Assembly: GCA_037903475.1 (NCBI GenBank)
Contig: JBAJFG010000452.1
Coordinates: 248,001 to 312,000 of the forward strand
Reading direction: 5' to 3'
Source of the DNA: Ancylostoma caninum
Taxonomy: Eukaryota; Nematoda; Chromadorea; Rhabditida; Ancylostomatidae
Length of the DNA stretch: 64,000 nt
Shown: in pieces, positions 22,265 to 35,710 of the stretch
Numbering within the stretch: the stretch's first letter is position 1
Layout of the letters: each line of letters opens with the position of its first letter
Notes under the pieces: generated by a model
The model's database searches: none
Told to the model about the DNA's origin: nothing
Seen by the model: the letters and a program-made list of their open reading frames with translations, nothing else
Program-made: the position numbers and the translations under genes

Positions 22265-24115
22265 GTTTTCACAAAACTATTTCAATGCGGAGTAAAGGGT
22301 GGCAGTTGGAATTGAACTTGTAAGTCCACCCTAATATAATAGTTCTAATGAGGAAATCACCATGCTTAGGGGGAAAATCCAAATGAAAAGAGGAAAGTTG
22401 CGGAAAAGTTACGATGGTTAAGGTATAAAACAGACATTTTGAGAGGTAATGAATCCATGAAGTACACCAGAGGCATTAAGCATAAAACCGAGGCGAACGT
22501 TCTTTGGTGTCACTGGGCACGTTACAGGAATAGAATCTTCTGAAATGAAACACGCCGAACACCAGAAAAAGCTAATGCCTTGAGACCCAAGCATGCTGCA
22601 TCATAGGAGAGCTGCACAACGCGTTTTTGCACTTTTTTCAGTTCCTGCATAAGTGCTACTCCAAGATAGGGTGACACATATGCTATGAAAATTACCTCTT
22701 AAATAATAAATTTCGTCACAGGAAGCAAAACTCCACCTTCTATTCCACCTTATTTACCCAGACTTTTACAAATCAAATTCACTGGGAAATTTCTAACATG
22801 GCCTTCCCTCAGGGCCCCGAGACAACGTCGGAAAATTTCTAGGGAAAAATGGTCTGCGCCTCGTTTCTCGGAACCATAGGCATGTGATCGCTTTCAAGAA
22901 TATCAGCTTCAATTATAAAGAAGCTCGTGTATGATCAGCAAGAAAGATCTTTAACACTACATCTGATGTATTGAGAAACTGCAAATGCACTGAATAATTT
23001 TAAATTATGAAGCTCTGACACGCATTGAACTGTAGGGCATCGTTCTGGGGTGCCTATCCTTTGTGCTTCATTCAGGTGGCATAACTGAATTCTACTCTCT
23101 CTCTCTCACTCTAATGCGCATCGTTATGAACAATATTCCTGGTGATTGTTATATTCTGTCTTGATATCTTTACTGACAAGTTTCATTGCACTCTGAAAAC
23201 CTACGGCTCAATGTGCGCTCACCTTCCACCGCGCAGTTTTGCAATGAATCCACTTCTCGTAGCGCTTAAGCAGCAAAGAAACATAGTGCAAATTAATCAC
23301 TGTAGTTTTGGGCAAAAGGTAGCCGACCGAGGAACAAGATTGCACGGTATGGCTTCACGGAACGATCTCGGCTCATTTCAAATTTGTTGTAACGTGGAAT
23401 GTTGATGTGAGGATATGAAAAGTGAAGATATAAAAGAGGCAGGAATGGCAGTTCTAGAGTTGAAATCTAGATTGAAGAACTTTCTCCCAATGGTGATAGT
23501 GTCAGCGAGAAATTTTGACATAAATACATCGCCGGTTTCACTTTCCAAAGCATCTACGGTTTCGAGGTTTCTGAAACTTTTTCCTAACCCTAGTTTGCTA
23601 TTTTGGGTTACTCAGCGAGGTGACACAAGTTCTCGCGGCTGGTCTCTTTTTTAATGAGTTCACTAGGTGAAGAATTCAGAATGCACGTTTTTGCGTAAAA
23701 TGAAGATTATTCTCAAGATGACAGCAAAAATCCCATTTCAAACTACATCAGTTGTTGACATGGGTGAGACATCGTTGATTGACATGGGTGAGCTTTTGTG
23801 TGGTCTTACACACCAGGACTGAGTGATCTTTCACAAGTTGTCACTGCACAATGAGCTAAAAATAGCAGCTCATTCTAATTTTGATTTTGGCGTGATTTTT
23901 TTAAACTCATTTGTACCACAGGAAAAGTTTTATTTGACGGACTCAGGCAGACTAATGATACTGACTTTGTGCTGCGTGATGAATAAGGCAGTGCTTCCCA
24001 TCTCTTTTCCTCTTATAACGTGCAGAACTTCTTTATTTTCAAAAATGTATAATTTGAAGTGAGCTGATAGGTTTACTCGTTTGTTCCTTCAAAACGGCTT
24101 TGTAGTAGTTACAGA
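22265..24115. other. Unrecognised stretch
   Basis: Nothing recognisable apart from a short CT repeat at about 23095-23112. Confidence 0.35.
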
Positions 24116-24121
24116 TAGATA

Positions 24122-24981
24122 CAGTCGTGGCCAAAAAGATATTATCAGTGTCATGTTGAAGGCGTAACTTCTCATCATAACTTAACTTGGGATTGTGCTA
24201 TCAGGACAATATTGTAGGATGTGATGAGGGACGAACAATTCTTTCTTTGCGCTGCGTAACATTGATGCAACCTGCTTTCAAACAGAACTATCGCGTTCCA
24301 AGTCCGAATTCACAACTTTCATCAACATGATGGTTCCTCAATTGTATCGGCTCATTTCAATTCGCAGAGGATTTATTCTAAATCTCCTTTTGAGCAAGTA
24401 ATTTGCTGTAACAATCGTGTTCTGTAGTTCTTCTATGTACATGAAAAAGTGGGATTACCAAAAAGTCCAAAAAAGTGTGAAAGAAGTTTTCAGTAATCTC
24501 GAACAAAAGACAACCGTTGCAACGGGGGATATTTCTATGATATCCACTACTGATAACTATTCCGACATTGAATTAGGAACTGTAACTCAGTCAGTATCAT
24601 TTAGATAAAAGAACAGAGATTTTTTGGTAAATTCTACCACTTACCTTGGTCCTCGCATTTGAGAAGCAAAGGGAAGTGCAGCAATGACATTTGACGGAAA
24701 AAATAGCCCACTGCGTTCTTGATCTGCATCACCTCTTCATTTTTCTCAGAAGGTGGTATTGAAGATATTAGACGAAGTCAAAGGAAGGCAAGGAAATTGA
24801 TGTTCAGGCTTAGTAAAGCTACAAGAATTGAGTTTCTGCCCAGAAAAGCCGCTGTTAGGATGCAGCCAAGGAGCTTCAATACATATCCAAATTTCATCTG
24901 CAAAGCTCCATCCAAAAGTGAGTTATAGCAAAAAATTGTCTTGTCGAAATGGCGCTCATCATATCTTTTTGGCCGCGACTG
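24122..24981. mobile_element. Tc1/mariner-type element, non-autonomous
   Basis: The left end 'cagtcgtggccaaaaagat' and right end 'atctttttggccgcgactg' are inverted repeats with one mismatch over 19 bases. Each is bordered by TA (24120-24121 and 24982-24983), the target site of this superfamily. The 860-bp interior has no recognisable DDE motif; the longest open frames are about 70-110 codons and look random. Confidence 0.75.
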
Positions 24982-24984
24982 TAC

Positions 24985-26685
24985 ATGAACATGAATGTGG
25001 GATCATATGTGAAGACATTATTAACAACCTTCGCTTGATGTCAACGATACTAGGAGGTCTCATTCTTAGTATGATTTTTTCAGTATTGTCGAACATATTC
25101 TCCCGCTACCACCACAGAAAAATACCGAACCACTCAATAACTCAACTAGTAATTCATCCATTTAAGGCGTAGTCCCAACGTAATTAAATTGAAAGTTCTG
25201 TGACCTCGTAAAGGCCTGGAATATGAACTCTTTTTGAATTCCAACACTAAAATTCTGGTCAAATCTAGTCATTTTCAGTTCGAATTAAAACTCATATGCC
25301 CAAAAAATCAACGTCATAACGTCTTATCTACGGACATTCACCACCCGCACGCGCAGCGTCAGGCCGTTTTGCCTCTTTGGACGTATTCCAAAACAACCGA
25401 ACGTGGTTCAAAAGATGCCCTAGGTTACCGCATCTCCTTATTGATCACTCCAAATCAAAGCTAAGCTATCTTCATTTGGAAAAGACTGGGACAGCACTTT
25501 TCTTCATACCGTTGTACCGGGGGCTGACGCACCGCGGGTGGTAAGTGTCCGATAATCATAACGTCTTCTTCTATTATTGCACTGTCTGAGAAATTGCAAT
25601 TGGAGCACTGAATGCAGTGAGGTTCGTTAACAAATTTGACCTCACCACGTCACTTCAAGATGTTGTTTTGTATTGAATGTGAAAGGAATGGGTGGTTTAC
25701 ATGACAGTAATGATCTCACCCTTGCTTCAGTTCCAAAGCATCCTGGCAATGCCGGCCATGAATTTTGGATTGCTTGAAAAGTTATACAACACTTGCATCA
25801 TTTTCATCCAAGGTTATATTTATATTTCTACTGAACTAAAAAACGCTCAGCTGATGACATGCTGATAGTTGCTGTGGCTATGTAGGTGATCACCGGAGGT
25901 TGTGGAATTTTAAGTCCACCAGGGGTAAGGAATGAGCTGCAAAGCCCATTCATATCAAATTCTCACTGGAATAGGTGAGCAGTGGTTTTTCTTAGGATTT
26001 AGCAGCTATCAGCTTAGTTGAGGAATGAGATGTTGGGGAAGAAATGTAAACATTTAGCGAAATTAGGAAATATTCAGTTCAAATTCAAACTCAAATCCTC
26101 AAAAAACTGACAACATAACGTCTGCTTCTGTTATAGCGCTGCCGAAAAACTGTGTTAAGAGTACCTTTCTGACACTGACACGAAAAAGAAATTAGGAACA
26201 TTTAAGCTTAACGAATTGTGCGATCAGCTCCAGAGAAGCGGGACAGTCAAGTTGGACTATCAAGTTTTACCCAGAGTGGCCTCTGTCCTGTTAAAGATGT
26301 GGGAAGAAAAAGTGTGGTCCCGCCACTTCAGGGAACTAAACTGTTGCAATCTCAAGAGAATTATGGTAAATATCAGATTTAATTTCAAATAAAGCAAAGA
26401 AGCAAGTGGGGGTGGGCGGGGGGGGGGGTGCTTCCGCCTGCGTTTATTGACTATACTAGACACATGTTGTACGCTGTTTATTGTTGTGTACAATCTTAGG
26501 TTAATGACTCGTTTACTTGTTGCATATCTCTATATCATATTTACTCACTATCAATTAATCCAGCCCCCCCCCCCCCGTCCTAACCTTTGTGGATTAGTGG
26601 TAGTCACGTTTGCTCCGAGCCATTCGTTATTTCCGCTTTCTCTTCCTTCTTTTTGCTGTTGTTCTGGGTAGACCTTCAAACATTG
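24985..26685. repeat. Degenerate direct repeats in unrecognised DNA
   Basis: Related segments recur on the plus strand at about 25258-25325, 25555-25615 and 26062-26165, each with 'cataacgtct' and the first and third with 'attcagttcgaatt.aaact' or similar. They may be pieces of one old repeat. G/C homopolymers occur at 26417-26428 and 26564-26576. No gene is recognised. Confidence 0.3.
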
Positions 26686-26689
26686 TAAG

Positions 26690-26960
26690 AACGTCATGTG
26701 TGCATCATGCATTGTGAATGTGGCACCGTGATGCCCTCACAGTATCGGATCACATTCTACATCAGGATCCTTACCAAGAACTGGAGAGTCCTGTCAAGCT
26801 CATTCTGAATAATTCTGATATGACGCCGCTGACTACTCGAAAATGAATGATCATCCATCTTCGGCCGTCTATGAGTTTGGGGAGATTCCAAATTACGTTT
26901 ACCCACGACTGTTAGCTGGCATATAGATAGGATTCCTACAGTTAGATTGATTTTGCCTTC
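26690..26960 (+). repeat. Dispersed repeat, second copy
   Basis: This is the inverted counterpart of 14580-14866. It shares 'gcatcatgcattgtgaatg' and 'gtttggggagattccaaa', but stops and frameshifts close the frame that is open in the other copy. Confidence 0.45.
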
Positions 26961-27419
26961 AGTTTAGCGTTCTTCCACAAGACACATCTCGGCTCAGATT
27001 TTACGCGATCTGTAATATGGAAAGAGCTCATTTGTTGTGGTAGAGCACTCCATTTTGCGATGCAATTTCTTCTTAAATTTTTGACGTGATACTGGAACGC
27101 TTCGAGAACTTCCCATGCGGAAACCTCAAACACAAATCTAGGAATTCCAAATTTCACTTCACAACCGACACCGTTGTGTTACGCATTCGGTCACAACCAA
27201 AAGGGGTAGATAAGCGAGAAGTTAGTTCTCCCTCAAGATGCTCTCTGTGTCTCTATATAATGGCTGTGCAGCTTCCTCATACCGCTAGCCCTACATTTGA
27301 TAATGTAGATGAGCATGATCTCACGTAGTCGCTTTCTTTGCCAAACGGGTAGATTATGCAGTTGTGTATTGCGCAGAGACGGTCATATAAGAGATATTCA
27401 TGCTTGAGACGCTGCAAAG

Positions 27420-29000
27420 TTGACGTGTCGATGCTCGTCTCGTATCACAATTACGCCCTATCAGTTTGACACCCACGCCCGTGAAAGTTATGGAGAAACT
27501 TCTTAGAGAGAAAATTCTGTCGCGTCTAATTAGATCTCATGCATTGCCTCCTGAGCAGCACGGATTCATCCCAGGTGCCTCGACAACTACCAACCTGACC
27601 GATACTGTTTTCGATTGGGTTTCTGCTTTGAACAACGGCTACTTTATTGATGTGGTCTACACAGACCTCTCAAAGGACTTCGACAGAGTGTGTCATGTTA
27701 AGCTTCTTTGGAAATTAGAGCTTCTCGGGATAGTGGCCATCTCTTGAATTGGTTGCGGTCGTATTTAAGCAACAGGCACATGACAGTCAGGGTTGGTCCT
27801 CACTTCTCTGAAAGGCGTAGGTGCAGTAGTGGTGTCTCCCAAGGAGGAGTCCTTCCACCACTGCTGTTCTTAATCTATACCATCGACCTTCCATCGCAAT
27901 TAAGAACCTCCCCAGAAATTCACGTGAAGGTATACGAGGATGATGTCAGAGTCTTTGGTATCTATAACATGGACAATTGCGCAGTAGTACGGGCAGCGAT
28001 CCAGACCGCTATTGAAAGAATGCCGCTCTGGGCTTCTGGGCTGGGATTCATGAAAGGGTAATCAAGCAAACCCAGGCTAGCAAACCAACTTTTGACGCCT
28101 GCGTCTCTTAGCTGTATGTAGTCGGTACGATAACCAACCAGGCTAGCCATCCCTGGTTTGCTTGGTTATCATTTCATGAATCCCAGCCCTGAATGGAATC
28201 TCCCTCTCAATCTGAGCAAATGTTCGGTTATGCATCTTGGAGGCGGCGGAGCAGGTGTATATGGAATTAACGGAGTCAAACTTCAGGAATGCACTTCAAT
28301 TTGGGACTTGGGTGTTTTAGTGGATTCGCGCCTTAGCTTCTCTGGCCACATTGAAAATACGGTTTCCAGAGCTTACGCGGTTTTATACGCAATTCTCCGC
28401 AACATTCATGTGAACAATGCTGAAATTTTGATACGGTTGTACAAGGCTTACGTATTATCACTCCTCGAATATAGTTCTCAAGTCTGGAGCCGATTCTTGA
28501 AAAAAGACATCAGAAAGCTTGAAAAGGGCCAGCAAAGGTTCACGCGGATTCTCTTTTTCAGATGCCACAGGGGATTTGACATAGATGATGTCCCTAGTTA
28601 CTGTGATCGCCTTGGGAAGTAAGGTATGAAAAGCTTAGAGCATAGACGGGCTATTTCTGACCTCGTTTTTTGTTCCCAAATGTTGCATAAAGAAGTGACG
28701 TTAAGAGCTGGTAAGTACTGGGTAATTAAGCCTAGTGGTGCGAGATCAGGTGGGTTTAGCGGTCATTACGCTCATATTAAGAGGAAGCGGTATTTGCAGA
28801 CGTTCAACACATTGTTCTTTCGTGTAGTAGGATGGCTTCAACTCCTACCTCCGTACCTTGTGCGAGCTCAAAACAGCCAGGTTTTTAGGGCTAAGCTCAG
28901 AGAAGTTGATCTGCAACAAATCCTTAGCAGTGGCTTGCAGTGTTAAATCCATCGTTTTTCACAGCCACTCTCTGATGTCAATGTCGTCTTCTTGGCTTCT
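27420..29000 (+). pseudogene. CR1/jockey-type reverse transcriptase pseudogene
   Basis: The element is 5'-truncated and starts inside the reverse transcriptase. Motifs in order are LRPISLTPTPVKVMEKLL, PEQHGFIPGASTTTNLTD, VVYTDLSKDFDRV (motif A), a frameshift near 27730, LLNWLRSYLSNRHMTVRVG, GVSQGGVLPPLLFLIYT (motif B) and HVKVYEDDVRVFG (motif C, YEDD for YADD). After a MITE insertion (28038-28190) come LNLSKCSVMHLGG, WDLGVLVDSRLSF and YKAYVLSLLEYSSQVWS. A stop at 28620 separates the C-terminus (SLEHRRAISDLVFCSQMLHK, 28626-28946). The family copies its own RNA at nicked target DNA; this copy is dead. Confidence 0.75.
28038..28190. mobile_element. 153-bp MITE nested in the CR1-like pseudogene
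   Basis: Perfect 18-bp inverted ends (gggctgggattcatgaaa / tttcatgaatcccagccc) continue with imperfect pairing ('aatcaagcaaaccc' to 'ggtttgcttggtt', and 'gctagc'). Removing it rejoins the interrupted reverse-transcriptase reading frame (WAS joined to EWNLPLNLSK), which shows it inserted after the retroelement. Flanking T residues could be part of a very short target duplication. Confidence 0.7.
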
Positions 29001-29004
29001 GTCT

Positions 29005-30650
29005 GTCTCGATGCTAAACACTATCAGCCGTCTTAGCAGTTTTTATACTCTGGTTAAGAAAATTAGTCACTCGAAGCTGGGCTCCTACAACTACAACTTT
29101 TCTAATGCTTTGCATGAAAGACGCTTCTATGATTACCACCTAGGAAGTCCTCCCAATCGCCTGCACTATTTCTTTTCCACTCCAGTTCATCTCCTACGGC
29201 ATCTTTCATTACCACATTTCCAAACACCTTGGAAGTGACGCGGGTGGGAGAGTGGAAGAATGAAAGAGGTCCTCGACCCGCTAGGATACACATGGAATTA
29301 AGACCATTCGTCCAGGTGCTCTCCTGTCTCCTCGCCACTAGAGAGTGGTATCAACTTATCACACCATGATTATTTCGGACCGGTAAAATGATCGCCGCTG
29401 GGAATGTTCTTTCTTACCACAGTGATACCCTTCCAAGATGACAAGGAGCACTATCCAGGTGCAACGTTCAATTTTGAGTATTTGATGTGAGCTTGTGAGA
29501 TCTTACTTGGGGGCGCTTAGATCCTAATCTACAGGTATCAAAAAGCCTGAACCACTTGCAGATTAGTTACCGCAGTGAAATTTTAGATGAAATAAATATG
29601 CATCCCTCGAAGATCGAAACACTCTTCATCTTGTCATTTTATTAAACTTACCCAATTTCATGAGAATTTTTATCAGCCGAATATAAACACCCAACGTAGA
29701 CTCTTTTTCTTTACTTGTTTTGTTACGCTGAAGTGATGTTTCAGATCTTGTCACGGCCTCTAGTATATAGTCCCTAGATCCCTTTTACAAACTGGCCGAA
29801 TTAGCGAAATGCATTCGCATTGTCATGAAGCAATGCAATTTTGTGAAAAGGGATGTCTCATTGAAGAGCCTAACTTCCGTAGTTGAACTTCTGCAATCAT
29901 TTTTCTTGACTCGTTTCTGAAAAGGGTGGACCAAAGTAGCGTTGTAATAACCCACTATATTGGGGTTTACATACAGGTGGTCAAAGTGACAAAATCTTTT
30001 CTCTATCGCACAGAACTTTGGGCAAGACATTTTCACCCCCGCTTCCGTGTTCGATCACACAACACTCAGAGATCTGCCCGTCCTGACCCACTACTCCGCT
30101 CTTGGGACTTCAAATCTTTGCAATTAATTTGCCACTCATCGGCAGTCAAGATACTACAGAATGCCCTTTCCGCTTTTTACAAAGCTCTCAAAAATCTTCT
30201 TTGAATAATCAACTGGAATTTTCTTGTTGGATGCCGAAGAGGTTTTAGAGACTCAATGTTCTGCGAAAGGTTAAATTCTTAGAGCTGGCAGCTTAAAAAT
30301 TTTGAATAGCTTAGATCCTCACACGCTTTTTGCTCCTAAACTCTTTCTGCAATGCTCAATAATTCTTTGTACAGCGGCAGTAATCTGTCTTCGTCTTGTC
30401 TCTGCTCGTTGATCAGAGGTCGCTTTGTTTCTGACCGTTTGTCACTCCATTAGAAATATTGAGTTCCGAAATTTTATGTGGGAATGCTAAAAGACTTCCT
30501 CTTCGTTTAGAATTTAGGGGCGGATTTAGATTTTGTTTAATAAATTTCGTTTACAAAACAAAAATTCGTCGGTTGCTTCTCGCTGGATACACATTTTTTG
30601 AGCGATAACCATACCTTGGCTTCAATAAAACGTTCTTATTTCTGAGAAGT
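29005..30650. other. Unrecognised stretch
   Basis: This may begin with the 3' UTR of the CR1-like element. Short open frames at 29785-30204 on both strands were not recognised. Confidence 0.35.
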
Positions 30651-30659
30651 TTAACGAAA

Positions 30660-30916
30660 TCTCATGAAACTTTGTAAATTAACATGAAAGGCTTCACGCT
30701 ACATGGCGCTCTCAAAAGAGAACAGGCAAGCGGAGGCCGGAAACTTTTTGATTCGTCTGCATGCCTATTTCTGTTTACGTTGGTAGCGTTAGTGGATAAT
30801 GTCTTATTTTTGTTTTGTTCGTGCCTTTTGTTACAGTATGCTTTCTTTGTACGGAGCACCTTGAGTGTATTTGATAAACAAATAAATAAATAAGTAAATA
30901 AATAAATAAAATAATG
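30660..30916 (+). repeat. Retroelement 3' tail ending in (AAATA)n
   Basis: 'cttgagtgtatttgataaac' runs directly into about 40 bases of AAATA/AATA repeats (30878-30916), a layout typical of the 3' end of a 5'-truncated non-LTR element. No coding remains. Confidence 0.4.
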
Positions 30917-30919
30917 CAG

Positions 30920-31435
30920 AACAGAGAGATAGAAGAGAAATCCTGAGAGATAGGGGATGTTCCCGATTTTGCCGACGCGATTGCTGCGCGAACAAACCGC
31001 GTTTCCATTTTTGCTGCTTCGACACAGCGCGAAAACTTCGTGTTTTGGATTGGCGCGTCAATTTTGCCGCACCGCGAGCATGAATAACGCCATACGCTTC
31101 GCTAACACATGGGCAATTGGACCTTTTAGTGTTATTTTTCTTTGTACCCATGTATCGAACGATTCAACCATACAATATTAATTGATTAATAATGATTGAT
31201 AATTGGTAACTGACTTTGTTAATGAACATCATGAAAATAAAAAAAAACTGTATAGTCGGTCAACTGCACTTGTCATGGCACTACTGAAAGAGTGTCTCAA
31301 CTACACGGTTCTCAAATGGTCTAGCTATTATCATATTTTGCAGAAGGTGGGGAGGGGGGGGGGGAGCTATGGGAAAATGTCTTATATCAGTGCTTGCTGT
31401 TGCTTTCATGACAAAAATAGAATCCTCTAACTTAG
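30920..31435. other. Unrecognised stretch with G-run
   Basis: A poly-G tract occurs at about 31352-31364; otherwise nothing recognisable. Confidence 0.35.
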
Positions 31436-31439
31436 AATC

Positions 31440-33430
31440 ACGCCTGCTGATGTACTGTTGGTTCACAGAGTTCACAGAGTTTATTACGGTATTGATTCAT
31501 GTTCGAGTGCCGTATCATAGCCTTATCAAATTCTTCATCCGTCATACTCAACCAGTTTCGTCCGATCTTCCTTGATAATTCATCGCTCCAACGAGAGCAG
31601 GGGTGTCCTCGTCGTCTTCGCTTCAGGTGGTCGTATGGTATTGTATGGTATCCACGTCGTCGTCAGTTTCGTCCACTCGTTACCATTCATTCCTCGAATC
31701 TTCCCAGCCCATTGAAGTTTTTTTCCTTAGTAGCCTCCTTCGCCTAGTCGTTGAGCTTCGTTAGTGCTCTCATCCCTCCACCGCTCCATCGGTCCAATAT
31801 CGTCAATCGTAGCATCCTTTGCTCCATCTTCCTTTGTGTTATTTCCAACATTCTCATATCCGATCTTCTTATCGCCCACGTTTCAGCTCCATAAGGCACT
31901 AATGGTGTCGCACACGAGTCGAACGTTTCTTGAGGGGAAGGGGGACTGCTTTATTGCAAAAGATATCCTCGAACTTCTTAAAGACATTCCAACCTGATTG
32001 GGTTCGGTGTGAAATTTCACCTGGCTGACTAATTGGGAACGACAAACGGCAACCGAGGTATAAGATATGGTTCGCGAAGTGGAAGATTTTCTCATTAATG
32101 CGGATAGGTTGTTTGGATGCCTCACTGTTTGTAAGAAGTGTAGTCTTTTCGGAGCTAATCTGCAGTCCTACATTGCTGGATACATTCGCAAGGAGATGTA
32201 TCATTTTCTCAAGCATTGGACGGCTCGAAGCCAGAACTGCTACATCTTCTGCGTATTCAAGACTGGAGAGTGTCTTGCCTCCAATCCTCAGTTTGCATTC
32301 TTCTCATTCTACGGATTCGAGAACCATTCGCAAGGTAGCGTTGAACAGCTTGGGACTCAGCGTGTCTTTCTGTTTGATGCCTTTCCGGATGGTTGCTGGA
32401 ACTGGGTGAGAACTGGCGAGGACGGACGAGAAAGAAGATGCATACATTCTTTGAAGCATATCAGTCAACACAGCTCTTCCTGCAGGCGCTGTTCACACTG
32501 CTTTCCACTCCAAATTGTCGAAGGCTTTCTGAAAGTCGACGAGGGCAGCATAGACCCCGAAATTTGCTCCTCTCGGCAATTCGATTGAGGACGTGGATGT
32601 GATTGAGAGTAGAATGCTTTTTCCGGAATCCAACCTGACTTGGGCGTTCGGTTTCTTCTGACTTACCCTTGATGCGATTTAGAAAGACTTTCGTGGCCGC
32701 TTTGAGAACTCCTGATTTTAAAGATATAGGGCGGAAGTTGTTTTGAGCGGTCGTTAGGCATTCAGGATCGCCTCGTTTGGCTGTTCTGCGGAGATGTGAT
32801 CTGGTCTAGAGGATCTAAGGCGTAGCTGGGAAAGGGCAGAAGAGATCCGCTCGGAGAAACGGCGTTGTGTTTCCGGAGTTATTCTTGGTGGGTCAACAGG
32901 GATCGTCCAGCAATTCTCTGCAGCACTCTTTACGAATAAACGGATACTGTCGTACGATTTCAAAGCATCTTGAGGTTGAGGATGTTGTGCGGCTGAGAAG
33001 AGGGTAGTTTGGACCCTGTACAGCTTGCGATCGGAGTGGGGACGGGTTGGGAGGCAACGGGGACCGGTAAATTTGCGGTGGATGCTTTTAGGTGCGATTA
33101 GGTGCGACCAATTCCATTCAAACCATGCGGTGATCAGAGTCGTCAAGAACAGTAGTAGATGGTGGGGAGCTTTCATTTGCTAGTGATCGGTGCACCAGGA
33201 AAGCTACACCGCGATGAGCAGTCACACCTCCAAAGTGGAACAGAATCGTACCTGAAAGTAGGATGTAGCTTCCTTGGTCGTGCATTCGTGCTTCTGTCAC
33301 ACCAAGAATATCGAATATTTGATTTTCTCCATTGCGTAGTCGTCCTGAGAGATCGAACGTTGATCGTGCCGATTCTCAGTAGTTGTCGTTGCTTCGAAGT
33401 GGCCATGAACTTAGGCAATAGTCTGCCGTG
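31440..33430 (-). pseudogene. RTE-clade retrotransposon pseudogene
   Basis: Minus-strand order: RIGTINVRSLRT (endonuclease start, about 33380), TEARMHDQGSYILL, HRGVAFLVHRSLAN and DDSDHRMV; a linker; then SQVGFRKKHSTLNHIHVLN, AALVDFQKAFDNLEW (motif A), IRKGIKQKDTLSPKLFNATL (motif B), LEYAEDVAVLASS (motif C), NVGLQISSEKTTLL, HILYLGCRLS and a C-terminal RGHPCSRWSDELSRKIGRNW. The order and the endonuclease/RT pairing match the RTE clade, but motifs lie in different frames and motif C is YAED. It is a distinct, older lineage than the intact element at 2.2-5.7 kb. Confidence 0.75.
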
Positions 33431-33434
33431 AGCC

Positions 33435-35705
33435 CAGACACTTCTGGCAAAGGACCAGATGATACTGGGATTAGTAGGGTTAGGTAAGGTTGGGAGAGTA
33501 GAACATGAGCCGACCAGCCACCAGCACACAGGAACGAAGAAGAATGTTGATACATCGGCTTATTTGCTGCTGCTTTATTATTTCCTCCACTCAACATGAA
33601 ACGGACAGATTCTCCGAAATGGTGGACTAGCGATCACAGCACCCAAAACTAACGAGGGGAACACCTATGCAAGACTCGTTCTAATTTTTACTTTCACAAA
33701 TTAGCATTTCCAGATGTAAGTTGTGAACAAATTAATGTAGAAAACCACTTAACAAGAACATCATTGCTCATTGCTCTTCTGCTGATCATCCTGCTCGGAC
33801 AAAGAGAGCCAGCCGTCATTGGGAAACATGTTTAAGACAGAAGTGAGAGCCTGTTTAGGTAATAAAGAAACGCACGAGTCATTTGGCTTGATGATCTGTA
33901 TTGCAATTTCTACCACTCATTTATATTGATACCGCAGTTGGAACACCAATGCTGGAAACGAAATTCATTCTAGCTTGCCTTAATCTCCGAGGAAGTGGGC
34001 GGAGCCACAAAACTCCAACAGAGTAGAGCAGATCTGCAAGACACAGAACTCCCATCAAAGTAACTAAGACATGGGGCGAACCCACACATATGACATCCTC
34101 TCCACAACGTCTTGCTGATTACTCCGGTCTTTTGGCATGGAACGGGACTGTGCGAGATCGTGCGTCACCTACATGATCAAATGTAGGATTTGCGGTGATG
34201 AATACATTGACGAAACTGCACCGCCACTCGTTCGATATATCCACCGCTCTTGGCTGTCACCGAAAGCGAGTAAACAGCGGTGTCGATCATGAAGTGGAAA
34301 CCACAATCCCTGAGTATCAAACTGAGTTTTTTTTGCACGCAATACTACTGAAGCGTTTCAGCTTCACTGTCGGAAATCCAAAAATGAACAACAAAAGGGC
34401 GTGGCCCGTCATAACGGATCTTTTCATATCTCAGATTATGTAGTGTCTAAGCCGAGACATGTTATAATGCAGAATGTCTAATACTACTGAGACCTAACCC
34501 GTTTCATCAAACTGACAACACTACTCGTTCGGTGGAATTATAGGGGTGCGAATTCATTTTTCGTAACAGGGATGTGGTTTTGGAGTATCAGATGGTTCTT
34601 CGACAGCTGACTGAGGAGGTGTTTGTGCGACTACTTTCATTAATCATTTGACAACACTACTTCACAACACTACATCAGAGCATAGTCTGATCGGCTTTAT
34701 GCCGTGAATCAATCTAGGAGTGAGTCATATGAATTATGTTTACTCTAAAAGCACGCGGCTATTTTCTCCTTTCGAGAACAGTATTCTGAATAGAACTACA
34801 GGATGCGGCTTATGTTCTCGGAGAAAAATTTCGATTTCATATTTCTGCCTCATCAAAGTACCGCGAGGCCCACCGGGCCTAACATTCGGGTATCCCATCC
34901 TATGTTCTCCCTGCACCTAACATCTCTACAAATTTTGAGACATGAGTGCCAACCTACGAAGACAAAACCACCTCTGACCGTGGGCAGAAAATTGTTAAAA
35001 AGGTATAGCTGCCAAACGTATCCTATCTTAATCCTACAGAGTTTCTCTATCCTCCAAAATCCAGCTCATCCATTTCTCAGGTAAAATCGCTATAAAATAC
35101 ATCGCGGCCTTTTCACGAAATTGGGCAAGGTGCTTGTAGGCTTGCAATGCTCCCAAAACAAATCAGTTTGGGTTTGGGCAGCAGTAGCAATATGTTCTCA
35201 AATTTCCTAATTAACGTAATAATAATAAAAGTCGCTTTGGTTGGATCGCTTTCACATGAGATATAAGAAGGAGCTCTTATCCGGGAACATAGGCCGTACC
35301 GTGTATGCAGTGAAAAATCTTCCGTCATCCGATTGCCTTGAGTGATGAAAATTTGCAGCGTCTTGCCGATTTCCTAAGATGAGCACGCAAAAACTGGTTT
35401 GTAGAATACTTCGGAAGTACGTCTTGAAAAAAAATCGGTGAAAGTGTTAACGTCACAAGCGATAGGGGCATGTATTAAAAGAATTACAGTTCACATGAAT
35501 TAAGTTTACGTGGGTTTCATTAGATTATCGCGAAAAATTCCCGACATTTTCAGCCTTCTTTTTCGAATTAATTTCCCCTCTTCAACACAACCGACAATTA
35601 AGCAATATATGTGCCACCGCCTCTGACAAGAATTCCTGCAGTAGCAGAAGGGTTTGTTGGCAGCAGCTTTCAATGAGTGGTTCCTTCGCAGTTCCACCGA
35701 ACATT
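33435..35705. other. Unrecognised stretch
   Basis: It may include the 5' UTR of the minus-strand RTE (to about 33560). The rest shows no coding or repeat signature I can name. Confidence 0.35.
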
Positions 35706-35710
35706 GAGTA

